NCBI RefSeq assembly: GCF_026151205.1
Contig: NC_087076.1
Span: 12,447,675-12,511,674 of the forward strand
Source of the DNA: Bolinopsis microptera
Taxonomy: Eukaryota; Ctenophora; Tentaculata; Lobata; Bolinopsidae
Direction of reading: 5' to 3'
Length of the DNA: 64,000 bases
Shown here: positions 13,101 to 25,800 of the stretch, in pieces
Position numbering within the stretch: the first letter of the stretch is position 1
Layout of the letters: each line of letters starts with the position of its first letter
Position numbers and translations under genes: made by a program
Notes under the pieces: generated by a model
Told to the model about the DNA's origin: nothing
Databases searched by the model: none
Seen by the model: the letters and a program-made list of their open reading frames with translations, nothing else

Positions 13101-13680
13101 CCACGAACAAGAAGCAGATGAGGACGAAGAGGAAGAGCTGGATGAGATAGTTGATCAGGACGAAGATAATGATAATGTGAGTTTTCAGATCGTGCAACAC
13201 ATAAATGAGATAGGAGATAAGTGGAGTGGTGAGCACGGAGATAGCAGCCATGACATGGTTATCCCTTACAACAAGGGTTGAGACGAGTGTTGTTAATTCT
13301 CGGGGATATTATTGACAGATTTGCGACAATTCTTCATTCAATTCTTTACAGACTCTCTCTTTAACTATCTTTGTATCATGTACCTTGCTCATATAAACTC
13401 TCCTTCTCTTGGGACCGGACAAAGCATGCAGTATCTAACTTTTATGAGTAACTCAGTTTCGTAAGTGTTACAATTCTTTCTTGACACGTGACGACATTAT
13501 GCCTTCACGTGACCCCTTCTTCAAGTTCAAAGCACAAGTCTGAAATGATCCAACTTTTAGAGTGGTGAAGTGGAGATGGACACAGACGAAACTCTAGTTC
13601 ACAGACTGGACACCATGGTATCCCGCAGCCCTACCACCGAGCCTCCGATGGAGCTGCAAGACATTCACTTCAGACCCTAA
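7195..13680 (+). CDS. kexin/furin-type proprotein convertase (PCSK-like)
   Basis: A calcium-dependent subtilisin-like endoprotease that would cut secretory proproteins after basic residues. Thirteen phase-consistent exons: 7195-7344, 7624-7938, 9185-9275, 9613-9727, 10829-10917, 11097-11269, 11440-11753, 11921-12057, 12179-12266, 12365-12604, 12716-12847, 13035-13176, 13561-13680; about 701 aa. Visible in order: signal peptide (residues 1-20), inhibitory prodomain with basic sites (RRRR; SRKVR), S8 catalytic domain with Asp184 (LDDG), His225 (HGTRCAG), oxyanion Asn326 (ASGNGG) and Ser399 (GTSAAAP), then a P domain ending near [10 protein letters not shown]. The oxyanion residue is Asn, unlike PCSK2 (Asp). 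There is no transmembrane helix or Cys-rich region, so the product looks soluble like PCSK1, but orthology is undecided. An AG lies 3 nt before the ATG. The tail is acidic and can end in two ways (see findings). Confidence 0.93.
7979..8215 (-). mobile_element. possible retroelement remnant in PCSK intron 2
   Basis: The minus strand encodes a short open frame containing [19 protein letters not shown], resembling the basic RRxRGRPR...W segment common near the C terminus of non-LTR retrotransposon reverse transcriptases. It is too short and isolated to assign to a family. It may be a small decayed insertion within intron 2. Confidence 0.3.
8486..8692. repeat. CRE palindrome array (TGACGTCA), about 13 copies
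   Basis: Thirteen GACGTCA sites, twelve of them full TGACGTCA octamers, are packed into about 200 bp, mostly in a 16-bp unit TGACGTCATAATACTAG. TGACGTCA is the consensus site of CREB/ATF bZIP factors, so an array in intron 2 of a convertase gene could act as an enhancer. The same octamer also appears in ones and twos elsewhere (about 3645, 3716, 14420, 14435, 22425, 22443), which argues that it may equally be a satellite or transposon-derived motif. Confidence 0.85.
10139..10174. other. perfect 17-bp hairpin in PCSK intron 4
   Basis: AATCGGAGCATCTTAAA is followed after 2 nt by its exact reverse complement. It lies in the long intron between the exons carrying the catalytic Asp and His. No flanking transposon ends were recognised. 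Confidence 0.9.
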
Positions 13681-15198
13681 CGAACTTAGACTGGGAATAC
13701 CTTATCGGCCCTAGTTTGAGTGGACTTAAATTTGGCCAGCCCCTTTCTCTGAACGGGCCTTTTTTTGAAAAGGTGTCATTAGATGCTGCACTTTTACTTG
13801 ATTCGCTGAAGTTACAAATTCAGATGAACCGAGTAAGTGGAGTAAACAGTCATTTTGAAACATAATCTATTAATAATTATATAATTAATGTAATTATTTC
13901 CATTTACACATAGAATTAGATTCAAACTATAGCAATATATTTAGCAACTTTGATAGAGCCTATTTAACACCTACTGTCTAAACGGCCTTATTATTAGTAA
14001 ATGGGCTACACGGCCCTTATTAAGACCTTCCAAATACTCAAATAAGGGTCGATAAGGTGGCAGAACCTCTCCACAACCTAACAGACGGCACCTGAAGCCC
14101 GATCTCAGGTGACAGACGGCATGTCATTGTCACCTGGAGCTCGACCATATGACTAGCCTTGTCAAGCTGGACCCAGATGATGCCGACCTCCCGATCAGAG
14201 CTACCAGAGGACATCGTCTGAACAGAAAACATTAAAACCTAACAGTATAGGCATCTCAACTAAAGACTAACCGTGCTACGAACATTTTCATTGCGCTAAA
14301 CTACTGCCTGTCGTGTATACTGTATAGCAACTTAAGATTTCTAAGAAATTACCATTATACTAATTGTTGCCTAAAATAGGATATATTTTGAATATTCAAC
14401 GACTGTTTTCGTCATGATTCTGACGTCATCATCATGACGTCATCAACCTGTTTTTGTCATCCCATTAGTCTGTGTTTTTAGATAATTATTTTATACGAGT
14501 TCCGGTTGTTATGAGCGAGTACATGGTATGTCAGAACGATTTATTTTTGTATATTTATTTGGATGGTGATGTTGCTGCCAGCTAAGGAAACATGAGTAAC
14601 TATGTTTGCCTGGCTGATGTATAACGTTATAGCCGACTTATTTCAATTATGTGGGAGGCAAATTTATTAAGCTAACCCGATGTAGTGTCCGTGCGATGAA
14701 TTTATATTCATGTAGGGTGCTTTCATTCATCTGTTCATGCAGATTTCATTTGTTTTGTATATCGAGCAATCTTTTTAAGTAGGAATTTGCTGTTTGTATT
14801 CTGATGTTCACACATTTTGGTTCGAATATCCCTGATATTTTGTATGTCCCATTTCTTGATCTAGAGACCGTGTATTGTTCTGAGGTAATTAGAAAAGATT
14901 TTAGAAATGACAAGATTTTGTTACACGGAATATAATCGTCTAGACCATTGCACGGGCCTCTTTGCAAAGAGCAGACAGTAAAACTCCAGGATAGACTACA
15001 ACGCAATTAGAATATATCACTAAATGTGAGGTAAAGATAAGCCTATAGATTGTTGTCTAGTTTTTTAGCCGGGATAGAATGGCCCCCTGTACCTCAAAGA
15101 GGAGGGTTTGCGTCACTTGGTACTGCCTGCCTCCGTTTCTTCGTCATGATACCGCACGATACGGGCTGTCTCTGAACACTGCGGAGCATTTCTTGTCT
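13681..15198. other. convergent intergenic region, no gene seen
   Basis: This lies between the 3' ends of the convertase gene (+) and FMC1 (-), so it should hold both 3' UTRs. Two TGACGTCA palindromes sit at about 14420 and 14435. The open frames at 14038-14232 and 14746-15006 show no domain and I do not treat them as genes. Confidence 0.4.
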
Positions 15199-16539
15199 TC
15201 AGTTGGGATCTTGATGGGGAGGCAGTGTCGGGAGCGCTAATCCTACTTTAGCGGCAGCTTGCTCCGTCGTTAGCTCTCCTTTCCCGTACTTTTCTATTAA
15301 CTCCTGCAATAACAAAGATGAGTTGTATGTGATGAACAAATATGTAGTTATCCATCACCCTGGAAATCAATCACCTTAGCGATAAAATAACACCACTACG
15401 TCATCCAAGTCTTTGCTGTAACATCGCTTGAAGATAAATTCATGTACTATAAGAAGACGCGGCAACTTTTTCCAAGATATTCGTAAATAACGTAAAAAAG
15501 GTAGACAGGAAAATTGATAGAAAGATGAAGGTTGGTGCAAGGTACGGCTGAGCTCCAATCTGGTGTTTTTCTCCGAATTACCGCGCGGCTTTCCCGGCTT
15601 GTGCAATGCAGTATCACGTTTGTGATGGCAACTTGATAAGGAAATTGGTAACGCTGATTTGATTTCAGGAGAATAAGTTTGGTTTATCATCTTTACTAGA
15701 TCCAGATTACTCACCACGTAACACTAACTATGTTACAATACAGATCGTTCACACATCACGTAAACCAGATTTTGGCTATTTTGGACTGGTTGCCTCTACA
15801 GTTTCTGCTCGTGATATTTTGGCAAAATTTCAAGGACAATTTCTTGTCTTATCACTACCAGGTTTGTGGGTGTCCCTATGCTATGTAGAATGCAAACTTG
15901 GGAATTGACTAGAAGCACACATAACTTGATAAAAGGTTAAAAAACCCAAAAACCTGCTGAATCCTGATGTTTTTGAGGAGAGTAAGGTAGTTGTTAGCGA
16001 CAGCGAACCTCTCATTCAGGACGGACAAGTCCTGAGTTTCTGACTGAGTTTTCGTGCTTTCTTGTACCTCGTTGTACATTCTCCGAGTGGTCTGAGTGAC
16101 ATTTAATTATTGATACATTTTTGTATTAAATACTTTTCAAACTTGATAGAGTACGGCAATTATAACGTATCAAATAAGAATCGAATAAACTATTGCCCCC
16201 GTCTGTAAAATCTGACGGGAAACCAAACACTGTAATGCACAGAGAACTGTGCCCTCAATAACATAGGCCCGTTTTAACAAAACATAAATTTAGACGGTGA
16301 AAACTGAACTCTCAGTTCTCCTATTACGAAGGTTATCAGCTACTTTCCTAATTTAGTGGAACACCTTTAAAAACACAGATCAAATGCAGAAGTTATTTCG
16401 TTACACAAAATGTAACAATTTAAATTACCTGAGACAGCTGACCATTGTGAATAGCGTACAGCTCTGTGATAAGTCCCTTGTACGTCTGTTTTACTGCTCT
16501 TGATGCGAGGACTGCCGAATTAGCGTAAGGTGATAACAT
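15199..16539 (-). CDS. FMC1: FMC1-like ATP synthase (complex V) assembly factor
   Basis: A small mitochondrial matrix protein of the complex1_LYR-like/FMC1 family. In other species FMC1 works with ATPAF2/Atp12 in F1-ATPase assembly. Three exons on the minus strand: 16429-16539, 15954-16031, 15199-15303, all phase 0, giving 97 aa (human FMC1 is of similar length). Recognisable segments are TYKGLITELYAI (human TFRGLLRELR), YLTLLKNIRIQQ (YLCLLRSIRKH) and KYGKGELTTEQAAAKVGLALP (HGKGERSVEESAGLVGLKLP). The ATG follows an AG by 7 nt. It lies 509 bp downstream of NDUFA9 on the same strand; both act in oxidative phosphorylation, so a shared transcript is possible. Assigned from remembered family similarity, without a search. 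Confidence 0.82.
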
Positions 16540-17048
16540 GCTAAACCTAGTAATATTGAGCTGTTTATTTCATGATCATTGTTATAGTTATAGATTGAGT
16601 TGACAAAGCCTTTTTTCGATTTAACAACACCAAGTTTTCGACATTTCAACACTAAGTTTTCCACATTTCTTAGAAAATTGGATTTTGGGTAAGTTGCTAC
16701 TCTCCAGGTAACATTTGCAATTAAAATGCTTTTAATTATTTTATTTATTTATTTATACAATGAAACAGCAATAATATTCGTTACAAAATTTTAACTTACT
16801 ACCTCATTAATTTACAATACTTCTTCAAATCGAGTAATTTATAAATCTAGATAAGTAACACTATCATAGATTTTTTAAAACTCGATGGCTATTATAGCTA
16901 TTAACTTATTAAGGTTGCACGAAACATAGGAAAGTATCAGTCCGTTATGCGTGAGAGTTTCAAAATTGGCTAGTTTGAATTAAGTTTTGATAGTTCAATA
17001 TGACTCTCTAAGAGCTCTGGGTGTGATACTAATCTTATCTCCTCCCCA

Positions 17049-19538
17049 CTAAAGGTTCTCCCCGGTACCCATGGAGTTGTTATAGATATCAGATTTCTGA
17101 CCATCCAGTGGGTCCCAAGTCTGCCAGAATATTCTGTAGTTCCTTAGCCAAAAGAGGGCTTCATCCTCGAAGACAGAGGGTTTAATACCGAGATCTTCCA
17201 GTCCAGGGAGGCCGTTTATGGGTTTATCAGTTACCATCTGGTACTAAAAGATAGGTTAATCAGAGGGAAGTCGTTAAAGTTGTAACTGACGTACCAGATT
17301 ACTGAAGGTTACTTAAGGTTGCTAAAGGTTACTAAAGGTTACTAAGTTTACTAAAGGATACTAAAGTTTACTAAAGGTTACTAAAGGTTACTAAAGGATA
17401 CTAAAGGTAGTGTAGGTGAATGCATCAAGAACAGAACAGTTTTATCTTGCTGCCAAACAGTTCACATTTCAAATCACAAATCGTTATCATGTTTATAATC
17501 TGAGAATAACAAATAAAAGTGTATGTTTCTTACCCGAATATAGTTCTCATATCTCGCAATGTTGGCCTCAACAATGTGCCGTACAGGGTTGAAGATCGGT
17601 TGGTACATACGGAAGGTAATGTCCGTGATAGACTGCATGAACTCCTGTGGTAAGCTCGAGTAGAAAACGAGTTATTTTAGGATCAATTTATAAATTTCAT
17701 CAAAAAATAATAACAGTTTGATTAGGGGTCGTTCACAATTCACATATTACGTAATCACTTTTTGAACAATTTTTACCCCCCCCCCCCCCCCCTCCCGATC
17801 CCCCCCCCCCCCCCCCCCCCTCCGTTATCAGTTTTACACATAGCTAATGCTATTGTGTCAAAATAATATGTGAACGACCCTTTACACAGGAAAAAAGAAC
17901 CCCGTAAAATGGCGATCAATAATAAGATCATGTTAAACCATGACGACAAAAAAAGTTACGAAAGTAAATCTTTATTCATTACGTGAAGAGAGTAGAGTTT
18001 GGGGCCGACAAACTGGTACAATCTTTGCCTATCTTGGTCAGGTGTAGATATAATTCTGGCCACACCTTTCATCACGTCAGGCCCGAACACTGGTTGTTTG
18101 TACGTGAATATCCCTCTCTTGTAGATCTGAGTACGTCCTAGGAGATATTATCTTTTAAATCATGCTTTGCAGAATGATTTCGGTTAATCTTCTGCACTCC
18201 ATTTCTCAAATATCAAACTGATCTTCAAACAAAGTGGGGCTTCCAAAAAGTATCTTCTAACAAAGTGGGGCTTCCAAGTATCTTTGATAACCAGAAACTT
18301 CTAGGGAACCTTACCTTTTTGCACGAGTCGTTTGCGAGAATTTAGACGTGCAAGATAGTGAGTAAAGTCGTCCCAGGCGTGGAAACAGTCGGCACTACGA
18401 ACTATAATAGCAGAGTTGGGCAGCTCGTGGAGCACAATCTGACAAAACGGGAGAACGTAAGTATAATTAATAACCACTCTTAACAACTCTTTTTCAGAGT
18501 TAATCATCATCTATAGACAGCATGAGAGTAAGCCCTGCCATCTCGATGTAATAATAACCAAACTAATAAATTATAATCAGCGCTGTAGTCAACACGATTA
18601 ACAACTTTAAAATAAAGCTTCTATATCGAATAAATTGATGCCAATTATTATTAAGAATGTTTCATCTTGACAGAAAACGTGGTGCCCACCTCCTCAGAAA
18701 GTGCCTTGGTTTTAAGGTACTGTGACGGTGAGTCATAGCTAGCGTTGATGTGAGACATGTGGATGAAACAGGGAGTCCCGACGTTCTTGCAGGCCCGGGC
18801 TATTTTGTGGGTCAGGGTCGCGTTACTGTCTTTGAAACTGTGGTGTAGTCTCGGTCGGTGTGATCCTGAGAGTGTTATCAAGAACGTGAGAAAGGGTTCA
18901 AAGAACGTATCATTATAATACTATAATATTTTCGCTTCTGAGTGCTGAGCGCGATAATTCCCGACAGCTTGCTGGAGGGAACGCGCGGGCACGAAACAGC
19001 GAAGGTATTATAACAGTGAATCAGTTTGTTGATAAACAGTTTAAAATTCTGTTCACCTGTAAGGTTGACAACTACATCAGAATATTTAACAAGATCCTCA
19101 AGATGAGCCTCATCGTTAAAATCAGGAGTATAAACTTGATGTTGTTGTCCCAGATCACTTGCCATCTGAAATATCATATATTGCGTTATTGTGACGGGAA
19201 ATATTATTCAACGGATGTAAATCGTAAAGGATCTGGCTGTTCATCTGATCCAATGTTCGCCAATATATCTCAAATCTCCTCTGTACGTTTCAATTGATTA
19301 CCTTCAATGGATTGATGGTGTGAGTGTCACATCTATGTGGCAGAATAAGCTGTGACCCAGACTGCCCCAGACTGTTTATCAAGAAGCGACCCATTCTCCC
19401 GGTCGACCCAAAAACAGTGACAGTATGCGAGTTGGTGGAGGACCTACCACCCCGACCAGTAGACACTGTGACAGGAGAAGCACTCAGGGCTCTCACACCC
19501 CGCACTGCCATACCGGACGTTTGTAGACTCTTCAGCAT
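17049..19538 (-). CDS. NDUFA9: NADH dehydrogenase 1 alpha subcomplex subunit 9, mitochondrial
   Basis: An accessory subunit of respiratory complex I with an atypical short-chain dehydrogenase (NAD(P)H-binding) fold, matrix side of the inner membrane. Seven minus-strand exons: 19302-19538, 19057-19165, 18690-18865, 18315-18438, 17983-18137, 17534-17644, 17049-17237; 366 aa versus about 377 in human. The N terminus is rich in Arg/Ser/Ala, as a mitochondrial presequence should be. The Rossmann glycine motif is VTVFGSTGRMGRFLINSL, matching human TVFGATGFLGR. Other landmarks are PHRCD, SDVVVNLTG, FIHMSHINA, YLKTKALSEEV and the C-terminal LPGLEDLGI. It starts 356 bp downstream of the SNRNP40 stop, on the same strand. 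An AG (CAATAG) lies 18 nt before the ATG. Confidence 0.94.
17267..17408. repeat. short tandem repeat of GGTTACTAAA type
   Basis: About ten imperfect copies of a 10-12 bp unit (TTACTAAAGG with variants) in the intron just upstream of the last NDUFA9 exon. Confidence 0.8.
17724..17880. mobile_element. MITE copy 1, GGGTCGTTCACA terminal inverted repeats
   Basis: It begins GGGGTCGTTCACA and ends ATATGTGAACGACCC, its inverted complement. The interior carries two long cytosine runs, at about 17777-17797 and 17801-17820. The same ends bound a much shorter element at 60627-60687, so this is a small non-autonomous DNA transposon family. Copy 1 sits in an NDUFA9 intron (between exons 5 and 6). Confidence 0.8.
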
Positions 19539-19894
19539 CGTTTAGTTCATTCCATCCTATTGATTAAAACAGGTTGAGGAAAGTATGAGGATAATTTATT
19601 AGAAATCAAATTGTTAATAATGTTTTGCTTTTGGAAATCAAATGTGTCGTCGCTTTATTTCTACACATATTGGGACATTGCCACTAGTTTTTGTAAATTT
19701 GAAATGCTTACCTAAGATAAAAGTATCAGGGAGGGAGATAAAATATAGTTTAATTAAATTCAATCTGATAATTCAGTCAAAGGTCAATGTATAAATAGCA
19801 CAAGTACTGTGGCAAACCAGGCTCCGCAATTGATAAAATATGAACAAGATAAACAAAATACTGTCCGTTTTCTTTTTTCAGCATGAATGTCCGC

Positions 19895-22800
19895 TCATTT
19901 CAGTTCACCCATATATATAGATTTGTCACTGGATGCTGTCATAAGGATGGGCTGAGTGGGATGGCAATCCACATCGTTCACCGTCCCCGTATGACCAGGC
20001 AGTTTATAAAGGAGCTTCCGAGAGGAGGTGTCCCAAACGTACACCATACGATCTGACGAACCGCTCACTATCTGTAATATAGGGGTTAGTCTTTAAATCG
20101 GCAACTTTCGTATTTCAGAGGGACACCATAAACATTGGCCATTTCTGATTGCAACGAAACAAATTGTGCCAAGCTGATAATTTATGTTAGTTAATAAAGT
20201 GATGATCGTCAATTAATACAGCAACAAACAAGTAAGCTTACCTTGGTGCCTTGGGGGGACCAACAACATCTGATAAGATTCTTCTCGAAGTTGTGTTGAG
20301 CACCAACAAATGCTTTGAGACATCGGTTTGCTGGGGCGAAGGGTCTCACGTCCCACATCCTGACTGTATTGTCCATGGAGTTGGAAAGTACGAAGTTTCC
20401 GTCGGGTGACAAGGATAAACAAGTGACCGTGTCACAATGTCCCTTCATTTCTAGACTGACCTGGCAGTTTAAATGTGATGAGAATTCATGCTTCATGCGT
20501 GATAGTCAAAAATTTCTTGTAACGAAATTGATGTAGATAAATTTCTAGGGTCAAAGTAAATGACAGAGGAAGGATGAATAATGTAAAGATCATATCGCGC
20601 GCGGGTAACGTAAGAACGTCCGTTAGCAAATGCTATAATAATAAGAAATGCACAAGCGCGTCCTACATTGCAATTTTGAGAAGACCTTTCTGAAAAATGA
20701 TGTCCGAAAGGCAAATTTGAAAGTCTTACCTCTCCATGTTTTAAGTCCCACATTTTGATATGATTATCGATGCCGCCGGACATTATGTTATCTGCTTTTT
20801 CGTTGAAACAAACCGCAGTAACCTGAAATATACTGTATTATAAACCACTTTTTTACCCCATTATTATCCGAACATTCTGTAGCTATAGGTATAAATATCG
20901 TTAGAATCCGACTAATTACACATTACTATATTTGTTTTGTAGCATACCAATCATTCTATTGGCAGACAATAGATATCAGTAAAATTTTCTAAATCTATAG
21001 ATCAATTTATATATTAGATTAAATTATAATATTCAATTATACATATATATATATTTGACCAAAACCCATAATCATGGGTAGAGTGGACCGCTGCCAGTAT
21101 CTCTCTTTCCCAAACAAAAGGAAATGATATTAATTTGATTGACCGTTTTCAAATGCAAAATGATACCGAGAATGAAATCGGTCGCTCGCTTTTCCCATTC
21201 ATTCACGGCTTACGAATTGTATAAATAAGTTTCGATAAATTACATCGATCACTGTATGCTGTAATAATTTATTTGGGTTGCGTTCGGGTCGTTACCTAGT
21301 ATTTCGGGATAAGGGTGGTAGTTAGTGAATTAGCTGAAGTTAATTGAATCTTTATTGCCGAGTACAGCTATCTTCGGGTATGGTAGTTCTTCTTAATCTA
21401 TTACATTTGTAATTGTAAATGAATGGGAAAAGCGAGCGACCGATTTCATTCTCGGTATCATTTTGCATTTGAAAACGGTCAATCAAATTAATATCATTTC
21501 CTTTTGTTTGGGAAAGAGAGATACTGGCAGCGGTCCACTCTACCCATGATTATGGGTTTTGGTCAAATATCATCTCTTTTTGATTAATGTCAGGGTACTT
21601 TATAAAGTCGAAATATAATGTATAAACTGATATCTTCATTAATAAGGAGGAAGTTTTAACGATTTCGAAATTTTTCCTTTGAAAACATTTCCTTGTGTTT
21701 GGGTAAGCATATCGGTCGATCACTGACTGAATTTGCCACTTTATACTCATTCAAGTTGGCATTAAATTTATATATAATGACATTGAACTGTCGTGGTAAA
21801 GCAGAATTTGTTCGAAATCACGAATGAGCAAAATTATCACCTTTCGCACGTGCAAACTATGAGCGGACGTTGCGTGCGCATCCAATATTGAATCGCCGTA
21901 AATTTTTGCGTGTTGGTGTTTTATATATAGTTTGATAAGCATGCAAAGTTTTAAAGTATTTCAAGTAGAACTGTAATCACAACGGCACTCTAAAGTTGAC
22001 AGAAAATGACGAAAACAGCAATTTTCAGTGATTTTAGCGATTTTCTATCAATTTGGGCGTGTCCCCACGTGTGCATCTTTTCGATTTTTAACTTTAAAAC
22101 TAGCCTAATGCACAATTTATACCTATAAGAAGCAGAACTGAGCTCCACAACCCAAAGGATAGCCCAACACCAGAGATTACTAAATCGCAAAATTGAAGTT
22201 TTTATAAAATAATTCTTCAAAAAAGCACTAACTTCAATGACAAATATCTTTATGAAGGAGCAAGCTAGAAAAACTTTCCGGTAGATTTTCAGAATGCTTG
22301 AACAATTATCTAAGATGAAAATTTCCTCAGATTTTGAATAAAATTACTCCTTAATGGTTAAAAATTAATTTTAAAAGTTATTACTTTGTCAAAAATCAAG
22401 TTTTAAAAACGGTTAACTTGATGACGTCATCAAGGGGTGTTTATGACGTCATATAATTTTGTTATACAATGTAAACTAAAGTATAAACAATTATTTGCAA
22501 GACCTGTGGTCGGAAATGGCTGTATCTTTTTTACTTTTGAATCTATGGACACTTAAATACAGGCTACAATTGACTGGCAAAGCGTCTATCCCTGAATATA
22601 TGTATGTATGTATGTATCACGACAATCTATCGTAAAACAGGGGTTCTGGAAAACCCATTTCCCGATGCTCCTGAAACCTGAAACTTTTTTTGCAGTCGAT
22701 TTGGTCAACGTCTGTTTGTTTGTTTGTTTGTTTATAGAACCCGTCCCCAATCTCGTATCGGAAAATGACTAAACTCAGGTCTGAGTTGAATCGGTGTACC

Positions 22801-25800
22801 TGAAGGTTCATTAAGATTTAGATTCGTAATTGCATTACAATTGTGGCTAGAATATTTTATTCAGACAGATAGGTATCAGTAAAATTTTCTAATCATGCTT
22901 TCAAATTTGATTAAATCTATAATAAAATTATCACATATACATTTGACCACAACATCCATATCATGGTAGTGGCACCGTGCTAGTATCTTTTATCGCCAGA
23001 CAAGCAGGACAATGAATTAATCTGATTGATCCGTTTTCAAATGCAACATGATACGTAAACTCGCCGCTTTTCCATACATTTCACGCACAATGTATGAATG
23101 AATTTGAAAAAAAGATACGAACTTAATAAATGGTTGTTCTATATATTATAAGGTTATAGAATTAGCTGAATTAATTGTTATTGCCGAGGTAACTTTATCT
23201 TCTGGAGTTTCTAACATACATCTTGTAAAAAATAAAAAATAAAAGCGAGCAGACCAGATTCCCGGTATATTTGCATTGTAAAACGGAAGTAATTATCATT
23301 TCCTGTTGTTTGGGAAGGGTCTTGCAGAGGTCCACTTTACCGAATGGGTTTTGTCAATTCTCTTTGACTAATGTCATACTCAGTAAGTCAAAAAGCAAAA
23401 CTCTTCCTTAATGCTGAATTTAATCGTTTCAAATCCTGAAAAAGATTCCTGTGTTGGAAATAGTCAGAAATACGTGCCGATATAACAAAGAGCTTAAATA
23501 AAAACATTGAATGTGCGGGTAAACAAACTCAAGGAAATCACGAATTTAGAGCGTAATAAGAATACCTTCCAACGGATTTACTAAGTGAGCGGAGTTCGTA
23601 TAATTAGAGCGTAATATTTGCCGTATGGTTTAAATAAGACTTATATAAGGAATGCAAATTTTAGATTTCAATAAAAATCAAAACGGAATAAATTGAAGAT
23701 AATAAAACAGAAACAGAAAGTTTCAAATATTACCGTTCTATAATTTGCGTCCCCAAAACATTGCTCTTTATCGATTTTAATGTAAAATATAAACAATTAT
23801 AAACTATAAAAAGAACGGAGCTCAAAATCCAAGGATGAACCAGAGAGTACTTAAATCGCAAAATGAATTTTAAATAACTCAAAAAGGTACTAAATTAATC
23901 GACAATACTTATGAAGGATCGCTAGAAAAATTTTCCGTAGATTTTCAAAATGAAAATACTGAAGATAAATTTTCAGATTATGAATAAATACCTTAATGTA
24001 AAAACTAAAATTATACTTTCAAATCGTTTCAAACAATGTCTCCTTGTATGACGTTTCAAGTTTATGTAGTCAAAAATTATAAAATAATAAAGCTATAAAA
24101 ATATGAAACCGGGTCGGAAATCTGAGATTTTGAACTGAGGTCTTTAATTACGGGCTAAATGATGCAAAGCGCATCCCACTAATGATGTATGTAATGTATC
24201 CGACATCTATGCAAAACAGGATACTGTAAAACTGATTATAACATCTGAAACGGAAAACTTTTTTGATATTTGGTCAACGTCTAGACGCCCTGAAAAATTT
24301 CGGATCTGTAACTCAATTTTAACATGGTTTTTAAGGCACCTGAATATGGCGATTTTGGGTTTTTTACCGAATTTCGTATAACAGTGCTGGCGAGTATTTT
24401 CAATTTTATGCAAATTTCTTAAAAATCTCAACATAACTATTTTTTATTCCTGTTATCTTTGACATCAAATTAGAATGTTTTGAACTAAAAATAAATCTGC
24501 TGAACGACTTCCGATGAGTCTTAATGCCTGAAAAACTCCTACCGGAGGCGGTGGCCTTCGGCCGCCGCCTCCGGCCGGAGTGCACGCTTCGCGTGCACGA
24601 AAGAGGCTTGTAACGTGTACCAAAGGGGGTATAATAGTAAAGGGGGTATAATAGTAAAGGGGGTACATAGTATACCCACAATAAATGCACCGGTCGTGCT
24701 TGCCAGCACTGTGATAATACAGTGAAACAAATTTTAGTGAAACAAATTTACATATTACATAATTTACATATAGGTATTATACATATATAATACCTGATAT
24801 TTGCTGTTGAGAGTTTTGACACAATGCCGTCTCCGACTGTCCCAAAGTCTGACCGTCCCATCATCACTGCCACTACAGATCATTGTGGGGTTGTCCGACA
24901 CGTCACAACTGTTTACAAACGACTGGTGACCTTTAAACCGCCTCACTCGTACACCTAAACAGACAAAGATTATTATTATAATGATGTTCATGAAAGTAGA
25001 TGTTGATATATTTATTTGTTCGTGTAATTAACTTGAGCTACCTATAACATCAGAAGACTGTAATGAAGTGATATTTCATGATATTAGTAAAGGAGGTGGT
25101 CCGCAGATTGCGTGATGACCGTGAAAATGCCTACTTCTAAACCTCTCAATAGGTTCAATAGGTAGGATGACCGTGAAAATGCCTACTTCTAAACCCCTCA
25201 ATAGGTTCAATAGGTAGGATGACCGTGAAAATGCCTACTTCTAAACCTACCAATAGGTTCAATAGGTAGGATGACCGTGAAAATGCCTACTTCTAAACCC
25301 CTCAATAGGTTCAATAGGTAGGATGACCTTGAAAATGCCTACTTCTAAACCCCTCAATAGGTTCAATAGTAGGATGACCGTGAAAATGCCTACTTCTAAA
25401 CCTCTCAATAGACTCTAACGTTACTTACCAGCCTCTAGATCCCACATTGCCATACTCTTGTCAGTTGAAGCAGAAACTAAATGCGTCCCGTCCTTCGTAA
25501 AACATATTTGAGAAATGGAGCCGGTGTGCCCTGTGAATATAATTGTTACTAATAATAGGTTGATTAGAAAGCGAGACATAAATTACATACTTGTTGTCTA
25601 AAATTCCTATATTTTGGTAACTTTGCCCCTTTTTAATAGACATCCCATTTTGTGATGTTTTAAACATAATTTGAACAGTTGACATATCTCTTTACATGAT
25701 AATGAGATTCCATCTGACCTGGTAAGCAAGCAATGTTCTCACATTCACCAAAAACATTCCACAAGAATATCTGCCTATCAAACCCGGCACTGGCTAAGAT

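Noticed and set aside
13035-13281. Taking the convertase stop at 13281 as the only end
   Set aside because: A consensus donor at 13177 and an in-phase acceptor at 13560 give an equally good final exon, so both are reported.
15376-15717. 113-codon minus-strand frame
   Set aside because: It lies entirely within FMC1 intron 2 and has no recognisable features.
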